Below, piece after piece: positions 46,248 through 56,429 of a DNA stretch of 64,000 nt. The DNA lies in the NCBI GenBank assembly GCA_036346355.1, contig CM070592.1, positions 31,585,467 to 31,649,466 of the forward strand, in the 5' to 3' direction. The position numbers were made by a program, and so were the translations under genes. Origin of the DNA: Rhipidocladum racemiflorum (Eukaryota > Streptophyta > Magnoliopsida > Poales > Poaceae). Every line of letters starts with the position of its first letter. Position 1 is the stretch's first letter. Below the pieces are notes generated by a model, which saw only the letters and a list, made by a program, of their open reading frames with translations, had not been told where the DNA came from and did not search any database.

Positions 46248-47487
46248 GTGACACTACGGTATGGTGTGACATTATAGAATGTGAAATTAGAGAATAAAAC
46301 CTTTCGGCTTGAGGTTTACTCGCGTTTTTGGGCCGTTTGAAGTGATGTGTCACCACGGAGTGTCGTAACCTTTTAAATGGTGCATGTTAAGGTCAAAAAC
46401 TTTATGAAATATGGTATGGCAGGTTAAAACCATAAGGTATGGAGGTTAATAACGTTTCCGGGCCGTTTTCGGGGTTTTGGGCCTTCCCGGGGGAGTTTTG
46501 GGCCTTGGTGGGATGGATTAGGTCTCCGTAACGGACTAGAATTGGGTGTGGGGGCTGGTAAAAGGGGTTTCCCTGCCCCTTTGGGGCGTCCACCCTGCTG
46601 CCTTTGCGCCCCTTGAGGCCTTGGTGCGCCCCCCTCACCTCCCCCCACTTGCCAAGCCCTAGCCGCCTTCCTTTGAGCCTTGCGCCTCCCCCTTGCTCTC
46701 CTCCATTGCCCCACCTCTCCACCACCTCTCCTCCACCCCCTTGCTGCCCTAGGGTGGTCTCCACACCTCTGCACCTTGTGGATCCATCCGTTGGAGCGAG
46801 GAAGGAGATCGCGCGAACCGGGAGGAGATCTATTGGGTTTTCGTGCGTCGGACGAAGGTATGGCCATGGGAATCCTTGGGGTTGGGCTAGGTACTGTTCT
46901 AAGGGTGTTTATCAAGTTTTTAGATCAATTGATGGTGCTGGATTTGAGTAGATTGGATTAGATCTAGAAGTTGCCACGTTCTCTGTTTTGGGCAGCATGA
47001 TCAGTCGACCTAGGGTTCGGTTTTTCGCCAAATTAGATTCGGAATCTGGTCGTACGGACATTGAAGAAGTTGTAGATAATTTCATTATCTTTCCGTGGAT
47101 ATAAAGAACTTTAAATTCCTCCCAGCCGTTTGAAAGGTATGTCTGTTTTACCGAGCGTGTTAAAATCTGTGACGTGATTGGAACAGATCACGGTATTTTG
47201 TAGATTAAACAACTTTAGAGTCCGAATCAGTCTTTCCCTATACCTAGAAAAAGTTGTGAAATTTCCTAAGCTACGCGAGGATGTACTCGCTTAATTGATT
47301 CGGAGTCTTAGAACCCGAGTTATGCCTTTTGGAAGGCTGCTGTCCCGACGGGACATAACCTCTGTTTTTACTTTTTGCGAGTAGTTGGCAATGTCGGGGT
47401 AGATGAGGGTTTGCGTACTGTTTTGTAGACATGATTGTGAGTGTGTGATACCTATGTGCAGGTGGTGTGACCCCGGGAGTGCCTTCT
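46248..47487 (+). mobile_element. Gypsy LTR, plus strand, cut by copia insertion
   Basis: Begins near TGTGACACTACGGTATGG. Segment 47010-47480 is about 90% identical by eye to 340-830. It breaks at the copia LTR start (47488), the rest presumably lying beyond the right edge. The GC-rich 46600-46760 block gives a minus-strand Arg/Gly-rich frame and a plus-strand Pro/Ser-rich frame, neither credible. Confidence 0.6.
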
Positions 47488-47821
47488 TGAAAGTGCATCT
47501 AGGCCCCTAAAATTGTTTTGGTGATTAATGATGACACAATTAAAGAGTTCTAATGTTTTATCCAAGAATACTGCAGATATCGAGATTATATGGAGCTTGG
47601 AAAGACATTGGACACCCCCACGACTACTTAAAATCAAAAGGACGGCATCAAGACCATAATTGTAATCTTATATTTATTTGCGTCTTAAGGATAGCCGTAC
47701 TATTAAGGGGGTACGACGAGAAATCGACTTTAGGATGTGCATGTGCTCAACATCAATTCTTGCATCTCAAATTAGCACTACTACACTTGGTTTTGAAAAG
47801 TTTAAAGTTGAAACCGTTCTG

Positions 47822-48020
47822 GGTAACCCGGAGTATCCGGACATGTAGTCCGGAGTCTCCGGATTCAATCCGGAGTATCCGGACATTAAGTCCGGAGTCT
47901 CCGGGTTGAGCCCCTCGGTTGCTTCTGGTTTCAGTTGGTCCGGAGTATCCGGACATTTGGTCCGGAGTCTCCGGATAACCCGGAGTCTCCGGGTTGTTTG
48001 TCCGGACACTCCGGCCTGTT
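47822..48020. repeat. TCCGGAGT-TCCGGA palindrome cluster 1
   Basis: About a dozen copies of the near-palindromic word TCCGGAGTMTCCGGA, alternating ATC and CTC centres, with spacers such as CATGTAG and CATTAAG. They yield the artefact open frames LRITRSLRV / SGLNPETPD on the two strands. Confidence 0.85.
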
Positions 48021-48734
48021 CAAAAACGGGAGTAACGGCTAGTTTTCAAAAAGAGTATTTAAAGCCTCCACTCCACTCCAACGGCTAGGATCTCTATTGA
48101 GCTCATTCATAGCAGCATTCAAGCCATTCCTAACCATCTCTAAGCATTCAATAGAGCCCCCATCTTCCTCCCACCAATTAATTTGGTTGTTGATCCTTTT
48201 GGTGAGGAGAGGAAGAAGAAAAGTGCTAAGTGCATTCATTTCATCTTGTTGAGCACTAGTTCATCCTCCAAGCGATTCTTCGTGGTGCTATTACTCTTGG
48301 AGGTTGAAGGTCTCCTAGACGGCTAGGAGTCACCGGGAGCTACCAACGCGTGTGGTGAGCCCCGGTCGTTTGTGAAGGCGAGTCTCGCCTCCGAAAGGGA
48401 AGAGACAAGAAGTGAAGCCGGCGAGTGCATTTGTGCAACACCGGGAGGAAAGCGGGTTGAAAGAGACCCCGGCTCAAGTGTGACCGAGCCACCTCAACGG
48501 AGACGTAGGGTTCCCTTCAAGAACCCGAACTTCGGTGAAAAATCTCGTCTCTCGCATTCTCTTGTTCTTCCTAGATTTGCTTGGTTAGATTTGAATTTGT
48601 AAAGTTAGATCTAGCTCTTTGCTTTGCGTAAATTCAAATCTTGTCTAGCATTTGTTCTAGGTAGTTCTTGCTATTTACTTCTAGTAGCTCATTGCGCTTG
48701 ATAGAGTAGTTTTTGTTGTGTTCCCGAGCCAGCT

Positions 48735-48825
48735 AACCCGGAGACTCCGGTATTATATACCGGACACTCCGGACAAGCCGGAGTATCCGGACCAAAACCC
48801 GGAGACTCCGGATTGACCAGCTCGG
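48735..48825. repeat. CCGGAG palindrome cluster 2
   Basis: Four to five further copies (CCGGAGACTCCGG, CCGGACACTCCGG, CCGGAGTATCCGG) near the LTR 3' end. Confidence 0.8.
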
Positions 48826-48902
48826 ACCGTTTTGTTCCGCTGCGTAAATTTTTATCCGCCTATTCACCCCCCCCTCTAGGCGACATCGTTGGTCCTTTCA
48901 AT

Positions 48903-48915
48903 TGGTATCAGAGCC
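48903..48915 (+). promoter_or_regulatory. SIRE-type primer binding site (tRNA-Met)
   Basis: TGGTATCAGAGCC two bases after the LTR end. Confidence 0.9.
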
Positions 48916-48956
48916 AAATCTCCTTTACTTTGGCTTAACCGCTTGGAGAATCAAAG

Positions 48957-51032
48957 ATGTCTGACATAGAGAAGGTTACCGAAACCCATGGCCAAGAGAA
49001 AGCCTCGGGTTCCGGTATCGGGGTTGCTATTCCATTAGATTATTCCTCCTTTGGAGTCTCAAACTCCTCATCCTATGTTTCCGTCTCGTCCGGTCGAGCG
49101 CCTCACTTCGATGGCACTCGGTATGCGGCATGGAAACATAAGATGAAGATGCATTTGAGATCACTTCATCCGTGTATTTGGAAGATTGTTGAAACAGGTT
49201 TCAAGCCCGCAAACCCCAACAATCTCACCTCCGAAGAAGACAAAGCTCAACACTTCAACGACTTGGCCGTCAATGCCTTGTTCAATGCTTTGAGCGACTC
49301 CGAGTTCAACCGGGTCGATGGCCTTGACAATGCCAAGGACATTTGGGAAAGATTGATGGTGTCTCACGAAGGTGTTTCAAGTGTCCGTGAGTCAAAGATC
49401 GAACTCATCATTGGGGAGCTAAGCCGATTCACTTTGGGAGAAGGTGAATCGTACACAAATATGTTTGATCGCTTGATGGTGCTAGTGAATCAAGCAAAGG
49501 GACTTGGAAGCACCGAGCTCACCGACAAGGCCGTAGTGAAGATCATCCTCCGAGTGATCACCCCCACCAACCGCAATCTTGTGCAACTCATCCGCGACCG
49601 GCCAAATTTCGACACCCTCACTCCTCATGATGTGATTGGCCGGTTGATGACGGATGAGATGATGGTGAAGGAAGCGGAAGTGGTGGAGGAGCTCAAGTCC
49701 GGCAAGAAGAAAGGCATCGCCTTGAAGGCCGTCAAGGTGGTGCAAGAAGTCGAAGAGAGCACAAGCGATGAAGAAGAGTCGAGCGGCCCCTTGACAAATG
49801 AAGATATGGCCTTGCTCGTCAGAAGATTCAACAAATTCTTGAAGAAGAAGGGCTACAAACCGGGTAGTCACTCCAAGAGCTATGGCAACAAGTCAAGAGG
49901 GCGTCACTCCTCAAGAAAGTGCTATGAGTGTGGGGAACCCGGCCACTTCATTGCCGAGTGCCCACACAAAGAAAAGAAGGAAGAGAAGCCGTACAAGAAA
50001 GACAAGTACCGCAAGAAGGACAAGGATAAGAGCAAGAAGTACAAGGGCAAGGGTCATGCATACATTGGCAAGGAATGGAACTCCGACTCCGACTCCGAGT
50101 CCGAGTCCGAGTCCAACTCCGACAATGAGGGAGGACTTGCCACCGTCGCCATTGCCACTCCACCGACAAAGTCAAAGAGTCTCTTTGACGACTTAAGCGA
50201 CGGCGAAGGAAATACTCCAATGTGCCTTATGGCAAAAGGGCACAAGGTATCATCTAAGAATTCCACTCTTTCTATTGTTGATTATGGCTTAGATGATTGT
50301 GATGATGCTAGTGATGATGAAGAAGTAGCATTTAAGTCTATGAATGATTTTGATATTGAAAAATTAGACTTGCTACTTAAAGATATTGAAAAATTGGAAG
50401 AAGTAGTTGAACAAAAGGAGGCTATTCTTGAGGCTCAAGAGGATCTCCTTATTTTTGAAAAGGAGAAGAACATTGAGCTAGAGAAGAGCCTAGCTTTTGA
50501 AAGAAAGAGAAATGAGGATTTGGTCAAAAGTTCAAATTTGACCAAAAATGAAGCAATTAGTCTTGAGATCACCAATGCTTCACTCTTAGAGCAACTTGCA
50601 AAAGCAAAGGATGCTTGCAAGGCTCTTGAAGTGAAGCTTGTTGATCTCTCGAATAAAGCTTCTACCTCAATCAACAACTCCAATATTTCATTATCTTCAA
50701 CGAGCAACGGTTGCGCTAGATGCTTTAATGTTGATGTTGCTACTTGTGCTACTAACCGTGAGACTTTGAAAGTCTTAGCTCATGAAAATGAGAAGCTTAA
50801 GGTGATGCTTGAAGATGGACTTCAAAAGTCCTACAAGGCAAGCAAGGGTTTAGAGGAGTATCTCATTAGCGCCAAGGTAATCCTAAGAGGCAAGGGCTTG
50901 GGTATGTTCCGCCAAAGGGCAAAAGAGCAACATTGTTGTTGCTCCTTTAAGCAAGCCCATTCACTTTGTAAAAGGCGAAGGAACATCCAAGCACAAAGCT
51001 CACTCCGAGTTCTTTGCTTCTTATGTGCTTAA
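48957..51032 (+). CDS. gag: SIRE-type copia Gag
   Basis: ATG at 48957, 42 bp after the primer site. Residues about 40-240 form the copia gag/UBN2-type domain (HFDGTRYAAWKHKMKMHLRS, ELIIGELSRFTLGEGESYTN). A CCHC zinc knuckle CYECGEPGHFIAEC is at residue about 322. Lys-rich and then Ser/Asp/Glu-rich stretches follow. Residues about 465-600 are a predicted coiled coil (LEEVVEQKEAILEAQEDLLI), usual for SIRE gag. The frame ends at 51032 after a single-base shift near 50877. The original frame resumes (SEFFASYVLKKTNLGRVVAY, then VWVPKSKN) and ends at 51178-51180. It forms the capsid-like particle and binds RNA. Confidence 0.9.
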   Translation: MSDIEKVTETHGQEKASGSGIGVAIPLDYSSFGVSNSSSYVSVSSGRAPHFDGTRYAAWKHKMKMHLRSLHPCIWKIVETGFKPANPNNLTSEEDKAQHFNDLAVNALFNALSDSEFNRVDGLDNAKDIWERLMVSHEGVSSVRESKIELIIGELSRFTLGEGESYTNMFDRLMVLVNQAKGLGSTELTDKAVVKIILRVITPTNRNLVQLIRDRPNFDTLTPHDVIGRLMTDEMMVKEAEVVEELKSGKKKGIALKAVKVVQEVEESTSDEEESSGPLTNEDMALLVRRFNKFLKKKGYKPGSHSKSYGNKSRGRHSSRKCYECGEPGHFIAECPHKEKKEEKPYKKDKYRKKDKDKSKKYKGKGHAYIGKEWNSDSDSESESESNSDNEGGLATVAIATPPTKSKSLFDDLSDGEGNTPMCLMAKGHKVSSKNSTLSIVDYGLDDCDDASDDEEVAFKSMNDFDIEKLDLLLKDIEKLEEVVEQKEAILEAQEDLLIFEKEKNIELEKSLAFERKRNEDLVKSSNLTKNEAISLEITNASLLEQLAKAKDACKALEVKLVDLSNKASTSINNSNISLSSTSNGCARCFNVDVATCATNRETLKVLAHENEKLKVMLEDGLQKSYKASKGLEEYLISAKVILRGKGLGMFRQRAKEQHCCCSFKQAHSLCKRRRNIQAQSSLRVLCFLCA

Positions 51033-51188
51033 AAAGACTAACCTCGGTCGTGTAGTTGCTTATCATGTTGGGCGTAAGCCGAAGAATGCTCCTTGTGTTC
51101 GTTCTATTTGGGTCCCTAAATCTCTTGTCACTAATGTGCGTGGACCTAACCAAGTTTGGGTACCAAAGAGCAAAAACTAAATGTCATT

Positions 51189-52060
51189 TTGTAGGCCTAT
51201 ATCTCCGGTGGAACAAGTTGGATTTTGGATAGCGGATGTACGCACCACATGACCGGAGAAAAGGCAATGTTTGCTCAATTGGATGCAAATGGATCAAATA
51301 GTGAAAGCATTGTCTTTGGAGACAATGGAAAAGGAGAAGTAATTGGATTGGGTAAAATTCCTATCTCAAGCAATTTCCAATTAAATAATGTTTTGCTTGT
51401 TGAGTCATTAAGCTACAATTTATTGTCCGTTGCACAATTATGTGAAGCGGGCTATAATTGTTTGTTTAATGAAAAGGGTGTGGATGTCATTAAGAGGCTT
51501 GACGGTTCAATAGCCTTTAAAGGGCGTTTGAAGGGTAAGCTCTATCTCGTAGACTTCAATACGGATAGACTTAATCTTGAAACGTGCTTAATGGCTAAAT
51601 CTAGCATGGGTTGGCTTTGGCATCGCCGGTTGGCCCATGTTGGTATCAGGAATCTTCACAAACTCATTAAAGGCAACCACATTCTCGGACTAACCAATGT
51701 TGTCTTTGAGAAAGATAGGATTTGTAGCGCTTGTCAAGCGGGCAAGCAAATTGGCGCCTCCCATCCCGCCAAGAACGTGATGACGACCTCAAGACCATTG
51801 GAAATGCTCCACATGGATTTATTTGGTCCCGTAGCTTATATAAGCATCGGGGGAAGTAAGTATGGTTTGATTATTGTTGATGATTTTTCTCGATTCACTT
51901 GGGTGTTCTTTTTGCATGACAAAGGTGAAGTCCAAGTGACATTGAAGAAATTCATGAGAAGAGCTCAAAACGAGTTTGAAGTAAAGATCAAGAGAATTCG
52001 GAGCGACAACGGCACCGAGTTCAAGAATATTGGCGTGGAGGAGTTTCTTGATGAGGAAGG
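51189..52060 (+). CDS. pol: SIRE-type copia Pol, N-terminal part (protease, integrase), interrupted
   Basis: The pol frame opens just after a TAG near 51195, out of frame with gag, and reads ISGGTSWILDSGCTHHMTGE, where DSG is the protease active site. Then come NVLLVESLSYNLLSVAQLCE, the pre-integrase zinc region (LWHRRLAHVGIRNLHKLIKG, then CSACQAGK) and the integrase core: MDLFGPV with the first Asp, YGLIIVDDFSRFTWVFFLHD, and RSDNGTEF with the second Asp. The frame is cut after FLDEEG by the Tat insertion. The catalytic Glu would lie beyond it. Confidence 0.88.
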
Positions 52061-53468
52061 TGTCGGCGTACTAGCCAACAGGCACCCTAAGATTGGGTGC
52101 TTGAGAGATTCGGACTGGGGGCTTTTGTGGCAACCGCTCCAAATATGGGAAGAACGGGATGCTGGGAGCAAGCAAGAAGACAGTAGAGTTTACCCAGGTT
52201 CGGGCCCTCCGAAGGAGTAATAGCCCTAGTCCTGCTTGGTGGTTTCCTCTGAGTTCAAAGTTCTTACAAAGCTGGGGAAGAAGACCCTCCCAGGCTCGGC
52301 CAACTAAAAATCAACAACCCTCTCCCATGCATCCTAGCTCCCTTTTTATACTCGGGCTGGCTGAGGTGCATGGGGCTTACAAGCTTGCGTAAAGCAAGCG
52401 CCTGACACGTTACCACAGTGCATTTAATGCACCCGTCACATTCTCTTACATCACATTTAATGCCTGTCCTAGCCGACGTAGACTTCGCTTTGGGCCCCGC
52501 CTGTCTGTCACCCCCGCATGCTCCACCAGGAGAGAGGGGATGTCGATTCGGTGCCCCCCATCATTAATGCGCGCCTAGGGAAGGCGCGCCGCCATACCAC
52601 AGCCTTTATACTCTGCAATTAATGCGCACGTCTCGCATTAAATACCCTTGACCCTGTAGCACAGATTACGGAGTTGATTCTCGGGAACTACGCCCCGAGG
52701 AGTGGCCTGAGCGCCACCTGTCCCCTGGGCGAGCACCTTTCTTTGGTCGCCAGGAGTGGCTCGAGCGCCACTGTCCCAGGGCGAGCACCTTTCTTTGGTC
52801 GCCCGGGAGTGGCTCGGCGCCACTGCCCCCAGGGCGAGCACCTTTGCTGGTCGCCCCGCGGAGTGGCTGGCGCCACTGTCCCCGAAGCGAGCACCTTTGC
52901 CGTCGCCCGGGAGTGGCTCGAGCGCCACTGCCCCTGGCGAGCACCTTTGCTGGTCGCCCCGGGGAGTGGCCGGAGCGCCACCTGTCCCCAGGACGAGCAC
53001 CTTGCTTTGGTCGCCGGGAGTGGCTCGAGCGCCACTGCCCCTGGCGAGCACCTTTGCTTTGGTCGCCCGAGTGGCTCGAGCGCCACTCGCCCTGGCGAGC
53101 ACCTTTGCTAGGTCGCCGGGAGTGGCTCGAGCGCCACTGCCCCTGGCGAGCACCTTTGCTGTCGCCCCGGGAGTGGCTCGAGCGCCACTGCCCCTGGCGA
53201 GCACCTTGCGGTCGCCCCGGGAGTGGCTCGAGCGCCACTGTCCCGTGGCGAGCACCTTTGCTGGTCGCCCCGGGGAGTGGCCTGAGCGCCACCTGTCCCC
53301 TGGGCGAGCACCTTTGCTGGTCGCCCCGGGGAGTGGCCTGAGCGCCACCTGTCCCCTGGGCGAGCACCTTTGCTGGTCGCCCCGGGGAGTGGCCTGAACG
53401 CCACCTGTCCCCTTGGCGAGAGTACTTAATACGGCTGCGTGGGTACCCCAGCGTTTAATACGCTGACA
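52061..53468 (-). repeat. Tat element 3' LTR, 1408 bp
   Basis: The first 620 bp on the plus strand match 62907-63526 with no difference I can see and no indel (constant offset 10846). It ends at GCTGACA (53468), next to the polypurine tract. About half its length is the minisatellite described below. Confidence 0.9.
52688..53420. repeat. LTR minisatellite, period about 55 bp, 13 copies
   Basis: Unit: GGAGTGGCYYGAGCGCCACY, then GTCCCCTGGGCGAGCACCTT, then TGCTGGTCGCCCC. Each unit has the inverted arms GTGGC/GCCAC around TCGAGC or CTGAGC, so it can form a hairpin. Copies vary by small deletions. All the long Arg/Gly/Ala- or Ser/Trp-rich frames here are repeat artefacts. Confidence 0.9.
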
Positions 53469-53486
53469 GTAGCCCCCGGGCCCACC
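53469..53486 (-). promoter_or_regulatory. Tat polypurine tract
   Basis: Minus strand reads GGGCCCGGGGGCTAC directly before the 3' LTR start TGTCAGCG. Confidence 0.6.
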
Positions 53487-53740
53487 CAGGAGTGTCTTTA
53501 AAAACTTGCCTCTTTTTCTTCGTCAAACGGTTCAATCTCCCGGGTGGGGCCCATAAATGCCCACGCACGCCGCGGTCTTTAAAAACTTGCCTCTTTTTCC
53601 GGTCCCGAGGTGGATACTGCGGCCATTACTACCGTGGCTTCGTGGGACGTGCCCACTTTCCTTGAAAAACGCTTTGGTTTTCCCGCATCCGAACCGCCGC
53701 GTCTCTTCGACTTTTTCCCGCCAGGCTCCCCCTTGAATTC

Positions 53741-53749
53741 TTATAAATA
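53741..53749 (+). promoter_or_regulatory. TATA box of the antisense gene
   Basis: TTATAAATA lies 116 bp upstream of ATG 53857, inside the element but outside the LTR, and faces the gag-pol direction. Confidence 0.6.
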
Positions 53750-53856
53750 AGCAGGCGACGGGGGAGGGCATGTTTCTGTTTTCGCTTTTCGCCTCTGCTC
53801 CTTCCTGCCTTAGCTTCCTTTCTGCCCTAGCTTCCTTTCGGCTTTAGCTGATTCCG

Positions 53857-56426
53857 ATGGCTTCTCCGAATCCCGTCCTCCCTCCTTCAACTGTAGAAGC
53901 GAGCGCCGCCGCTAAATGCTCCAAGGTGATTGCCCGCGACGCTCTCCGTATGCGGGCCGGGACTGTCGCTCCTCATAGCCAGCCCGGGGAAGTCATCTTC
54001 TTTGTCTGGGCGATGATGGCGGGCTTGGTCCCGCCCATCTCGGACTTCTACATCGCCGTCCTCAACTTCTACGACATTCACAACATCCACCTTCCCCCTA
54101 ACTCCATTGTGCTCCTCTCTGTCTTTGCCCACTTCTGTGAGATGTTCATAGGGGTAATGCCCAATCTTCTCCTTTTCCGCTACTTCTTCTCGCTGCGCGT
54201 CAGCCAGGGCTCTAGCATCTCCGGGTGCTGCCATCTGCGACTTAGAGACGGGGCCGTTGCGCGCTACATTCCAATGGAGAACCGATCCAGCTGGAAAATG
54301 TGGCGCCACGAATGGTTGTACGTTGAAGACGACAGCGGCATTGAAGCCACAGGGCTTCCACCGAGCGGTGGGCGACAAATCTGGCCCGAGGATCTCCGGT
54401 CGCCGATACGCCCGAGCTACTTGCAATGTTGGCTCGGGTGGATCGGCTGCGGACAGCAGGGCTGACCGGAGGCATGGTTCTCCGGGACTTCGTGTTCCGG
54501 AGGATTAGTCCTTTGCGCCGCCGCCACCGTCCAGCATGGCACTACCTGGGCGTGGATGACGGGACGCGGACAATTCCTGGAGGTAAGCCTTTACACCTTC
54601 CTTCTTCATCATCATCATTCTTTCATTTTTCTTCTCTTTTTTGTCGGTGTGGAAAGCCGGGCCTTGTGAATCGCTTCTGGATGGGGCGGCCACCGGTGGC
54701 GACGTTCCACCCTTCCCCGAGGCTGCGCTTCCACTCTGCGACATGCAGCCTCTGGAACGGGCGGAGATCGTCAAGGCGATGCCCAAGATGGACGCCATGG
54801 GGACGCCCATCATCGTCCATCAAGGGCCCCTGATAATCCGCGGCACTCCTACAGCTGGCGACCAGGGGAGGAACAAGCGTTCGGCCGACGACACTGCCCC
54901 CCTTGGAACGTCCCGCCGACCACGGCTATCGGGGCCATCTTCGCCAGCGGCCGTTGGATCCTCACAGCGACCCCGCCCACTGGGGACTTCCTCCTCGGCT
55001 GCGGGGGGGTCTTCATCGACGGTCGCGACGCTTCCGCCTCCGCCACTACCGCCTGCAACTGGTCCGCTGGTGCTGCCAGCGGCTGACCCGCCAGCACGGC
55101 TTCCTCCACCGCCACCGCCGCCGCCGGCGGCTGATCCGCCGGCGCTACGGCAGCGACCGACCGCGGCAGCCGCTGCCACCGTCACCTCCGGCGGCTGCTC
55201 CGCCGGCGCCGCCGGTGGCGGACCCACCAGCGCGGCGTCCTCCGTCGCCACCGTCACCGCCAGCGGCTGACCCGCCCGCGCTGGCAGCGGCGGATCCACC
55301 GGCGCAGCATCCTCCGTCGCCACCGCCACGCCGTGCCGACCCGCCACAGCGGCGGCGGATCCACCAGCGCAGCATCCTCCGCCGCCACCGAGGCCGCCGG
55401 TGCCTCGAGGGGGGCTGGTTCTCACTCCGGGAGTGCCTCGGTTTCCGAGGCCTCAGCCCAGGTACCAGAATCCTTGAAACACAAAAAAGGGACAAAAAAG
55501 TTTTTTAACCTTCGAACGGAGCCTTACCTTTACTTTTTGTTTGCTCCAGGGCACCGCACTTCACCGGCCCTCGCTACCGGGCGAGGCTGAGGTGGCGGAC
55601 GGAGCTGCAGCTGATCCGCCAGGACAAGAAGAAGCCGGCGATCAGCATGCGGTCGGCCCAGCGGCTGCCGCTGTGCAGCCCCAGGAGGCGCTGGGGCCAC
55701 AGCCCACTCCTGATCCTCCAGCGGATTCTGTTCCTTCGGCGGACGCAGACGCACTGCTGGCCGCCCTTGGACAGCTTTACTCCCACACCAGCCACCGCCT
55801 TACGTCGAGCAAGCAACGGCTGGCCGACGCCGCCATCGAATCGGCCGCCCGGCAGAGGTGGTCGCCTATGACCGGACGGAAAGGCAGGAGCGGAGGCGAG
55901 GAGCGGGAGCGGGGCCGCTGCCGCCGAGCTCATGGAAGAGCTCGAGGCGCAGCCAGACGAACCGCATCGATCGAGGCGAACACTCTGCGGATGCTGAGGT
56001 ACGCCGGCCGGATGGGGATGACCTCGCTCGGCTGGGTTGGTGCAGCAAGCGCCATCGAGCGGCCGGCGCTCGCCTTACGCCGCCTCGGTCGGATCGCGGA
56101 CTTCACCGCCCGGCTTCCGCCGCCCTGGCCGACCGGTCCACCCAGAAGGACGCGCGATGGCGGCCGCTATCGCGACGTGCGTTTTGGCGTCTTCTTGGCG
56201 TCCAAGGACGCCAACTTTGATCCTCGGCGCCGTCCGAGGGATTGAAGAGAGGCCAGGCGGAGGCGGGCGCGAGTGCGGCGCCGCCGACCACGTCATTGCT
56301 TTCGGTGGAGATGGTCAACCTGCGCCGAGGCCGCGGCGAAGACGTAACCTTGGCGGCTGGGCGTCGGGCCTCGCGGAAGACCACTGCGATGGCGGCGCGA
56401 TGGCGGACGAGGAGGAAGAAGGATAG
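53857..56426 (+). pseudogene. Tat antisense ORF (putative gypsy-type transposon domain)
   Basis: Opposite in direction to gag-pol. ATG 53857 opens MASPNPVLPPSTVEASAAAK and the conserved region GLVPPISDFYIAVLNFYDIH, FAHFCEMFIGVMPNLLLFRY, then YIPMENRSSWKMWRHEWLYV. This matches the domain called 'putative gypsy type transposon' (PF04195) as I know it. A frameshift around 54360-54430 moves it to MLARVDRLRTAGLTGGMVLR..RPAWHYLGV. Likely introns are GT 54583 to an acceptor near 54655, and 55462-55549 (CAG|GTACC..TTTGCTCCAG). The middle part (about 55020-55440) is Pro/Ala-rich. The last exon has a helical region and an acidic end (MADEEEEG) at 56426. The function of this gene class is unknown. Confidence 0.8.
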
Positions 56427-56429
56427 GAT

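Larger units (their letters stand above)
47488..48900 (+). repeat. SIRE-type copia 5' LTR, 1413 bp
   Basis: Starts TGAAAGTGCATCTAGGCCCC and ends GTTGGTCCTTTCA (TGAAAG/CTTTCA inverted ends), immediately before the primer site. It holds two clusters of CCGGAGT(A/C)TCCGG repeats. Confidence 0.88.
47488..52060 (+). mobile_element. SIRE/Maximus-type Ty1/copia element, left part
   Basis: 5' LTR (47488-48900), primer site, long gag with a C-terminal coiled-coil region, and pol starting with protease. A large gag and long LTR with this TGAAAGTGCATCTAGG start are typical of the grass SIRE lineage. The element is interrupted at 52061 inside integrase by a Tat-type gypsy element. RT, RNase H and the 3' LTR lie beyond the window. 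Confidence 0.88.

Noticed and set aside
46424..46961. Arg/Gly-rich 163-codon frame and opposing Pro-rich frames
   Set aside because: Located inside a gypsy LTR, low complexity, and not shared in frame with the related LTR copy at 244-1938.
47822..48825. Regularly spaced CCGGAG repeats considered as a CRISPR-like array
   Set aside because: Spacers are short and not uniform, repeats are only about 13-15 bp and palindromic, and the cluster lies within a retrotransposon LTR of a plant genome.
52638..53404. ORFs of 200-236 codons on both strands inside the Tat LTR
   Set aside because: Translations of the 55-bp minisatellite (repeated GARATPG / ARAPLPLAST words). The same frames appear in the other LTR copy, so they are repeat artefacts.
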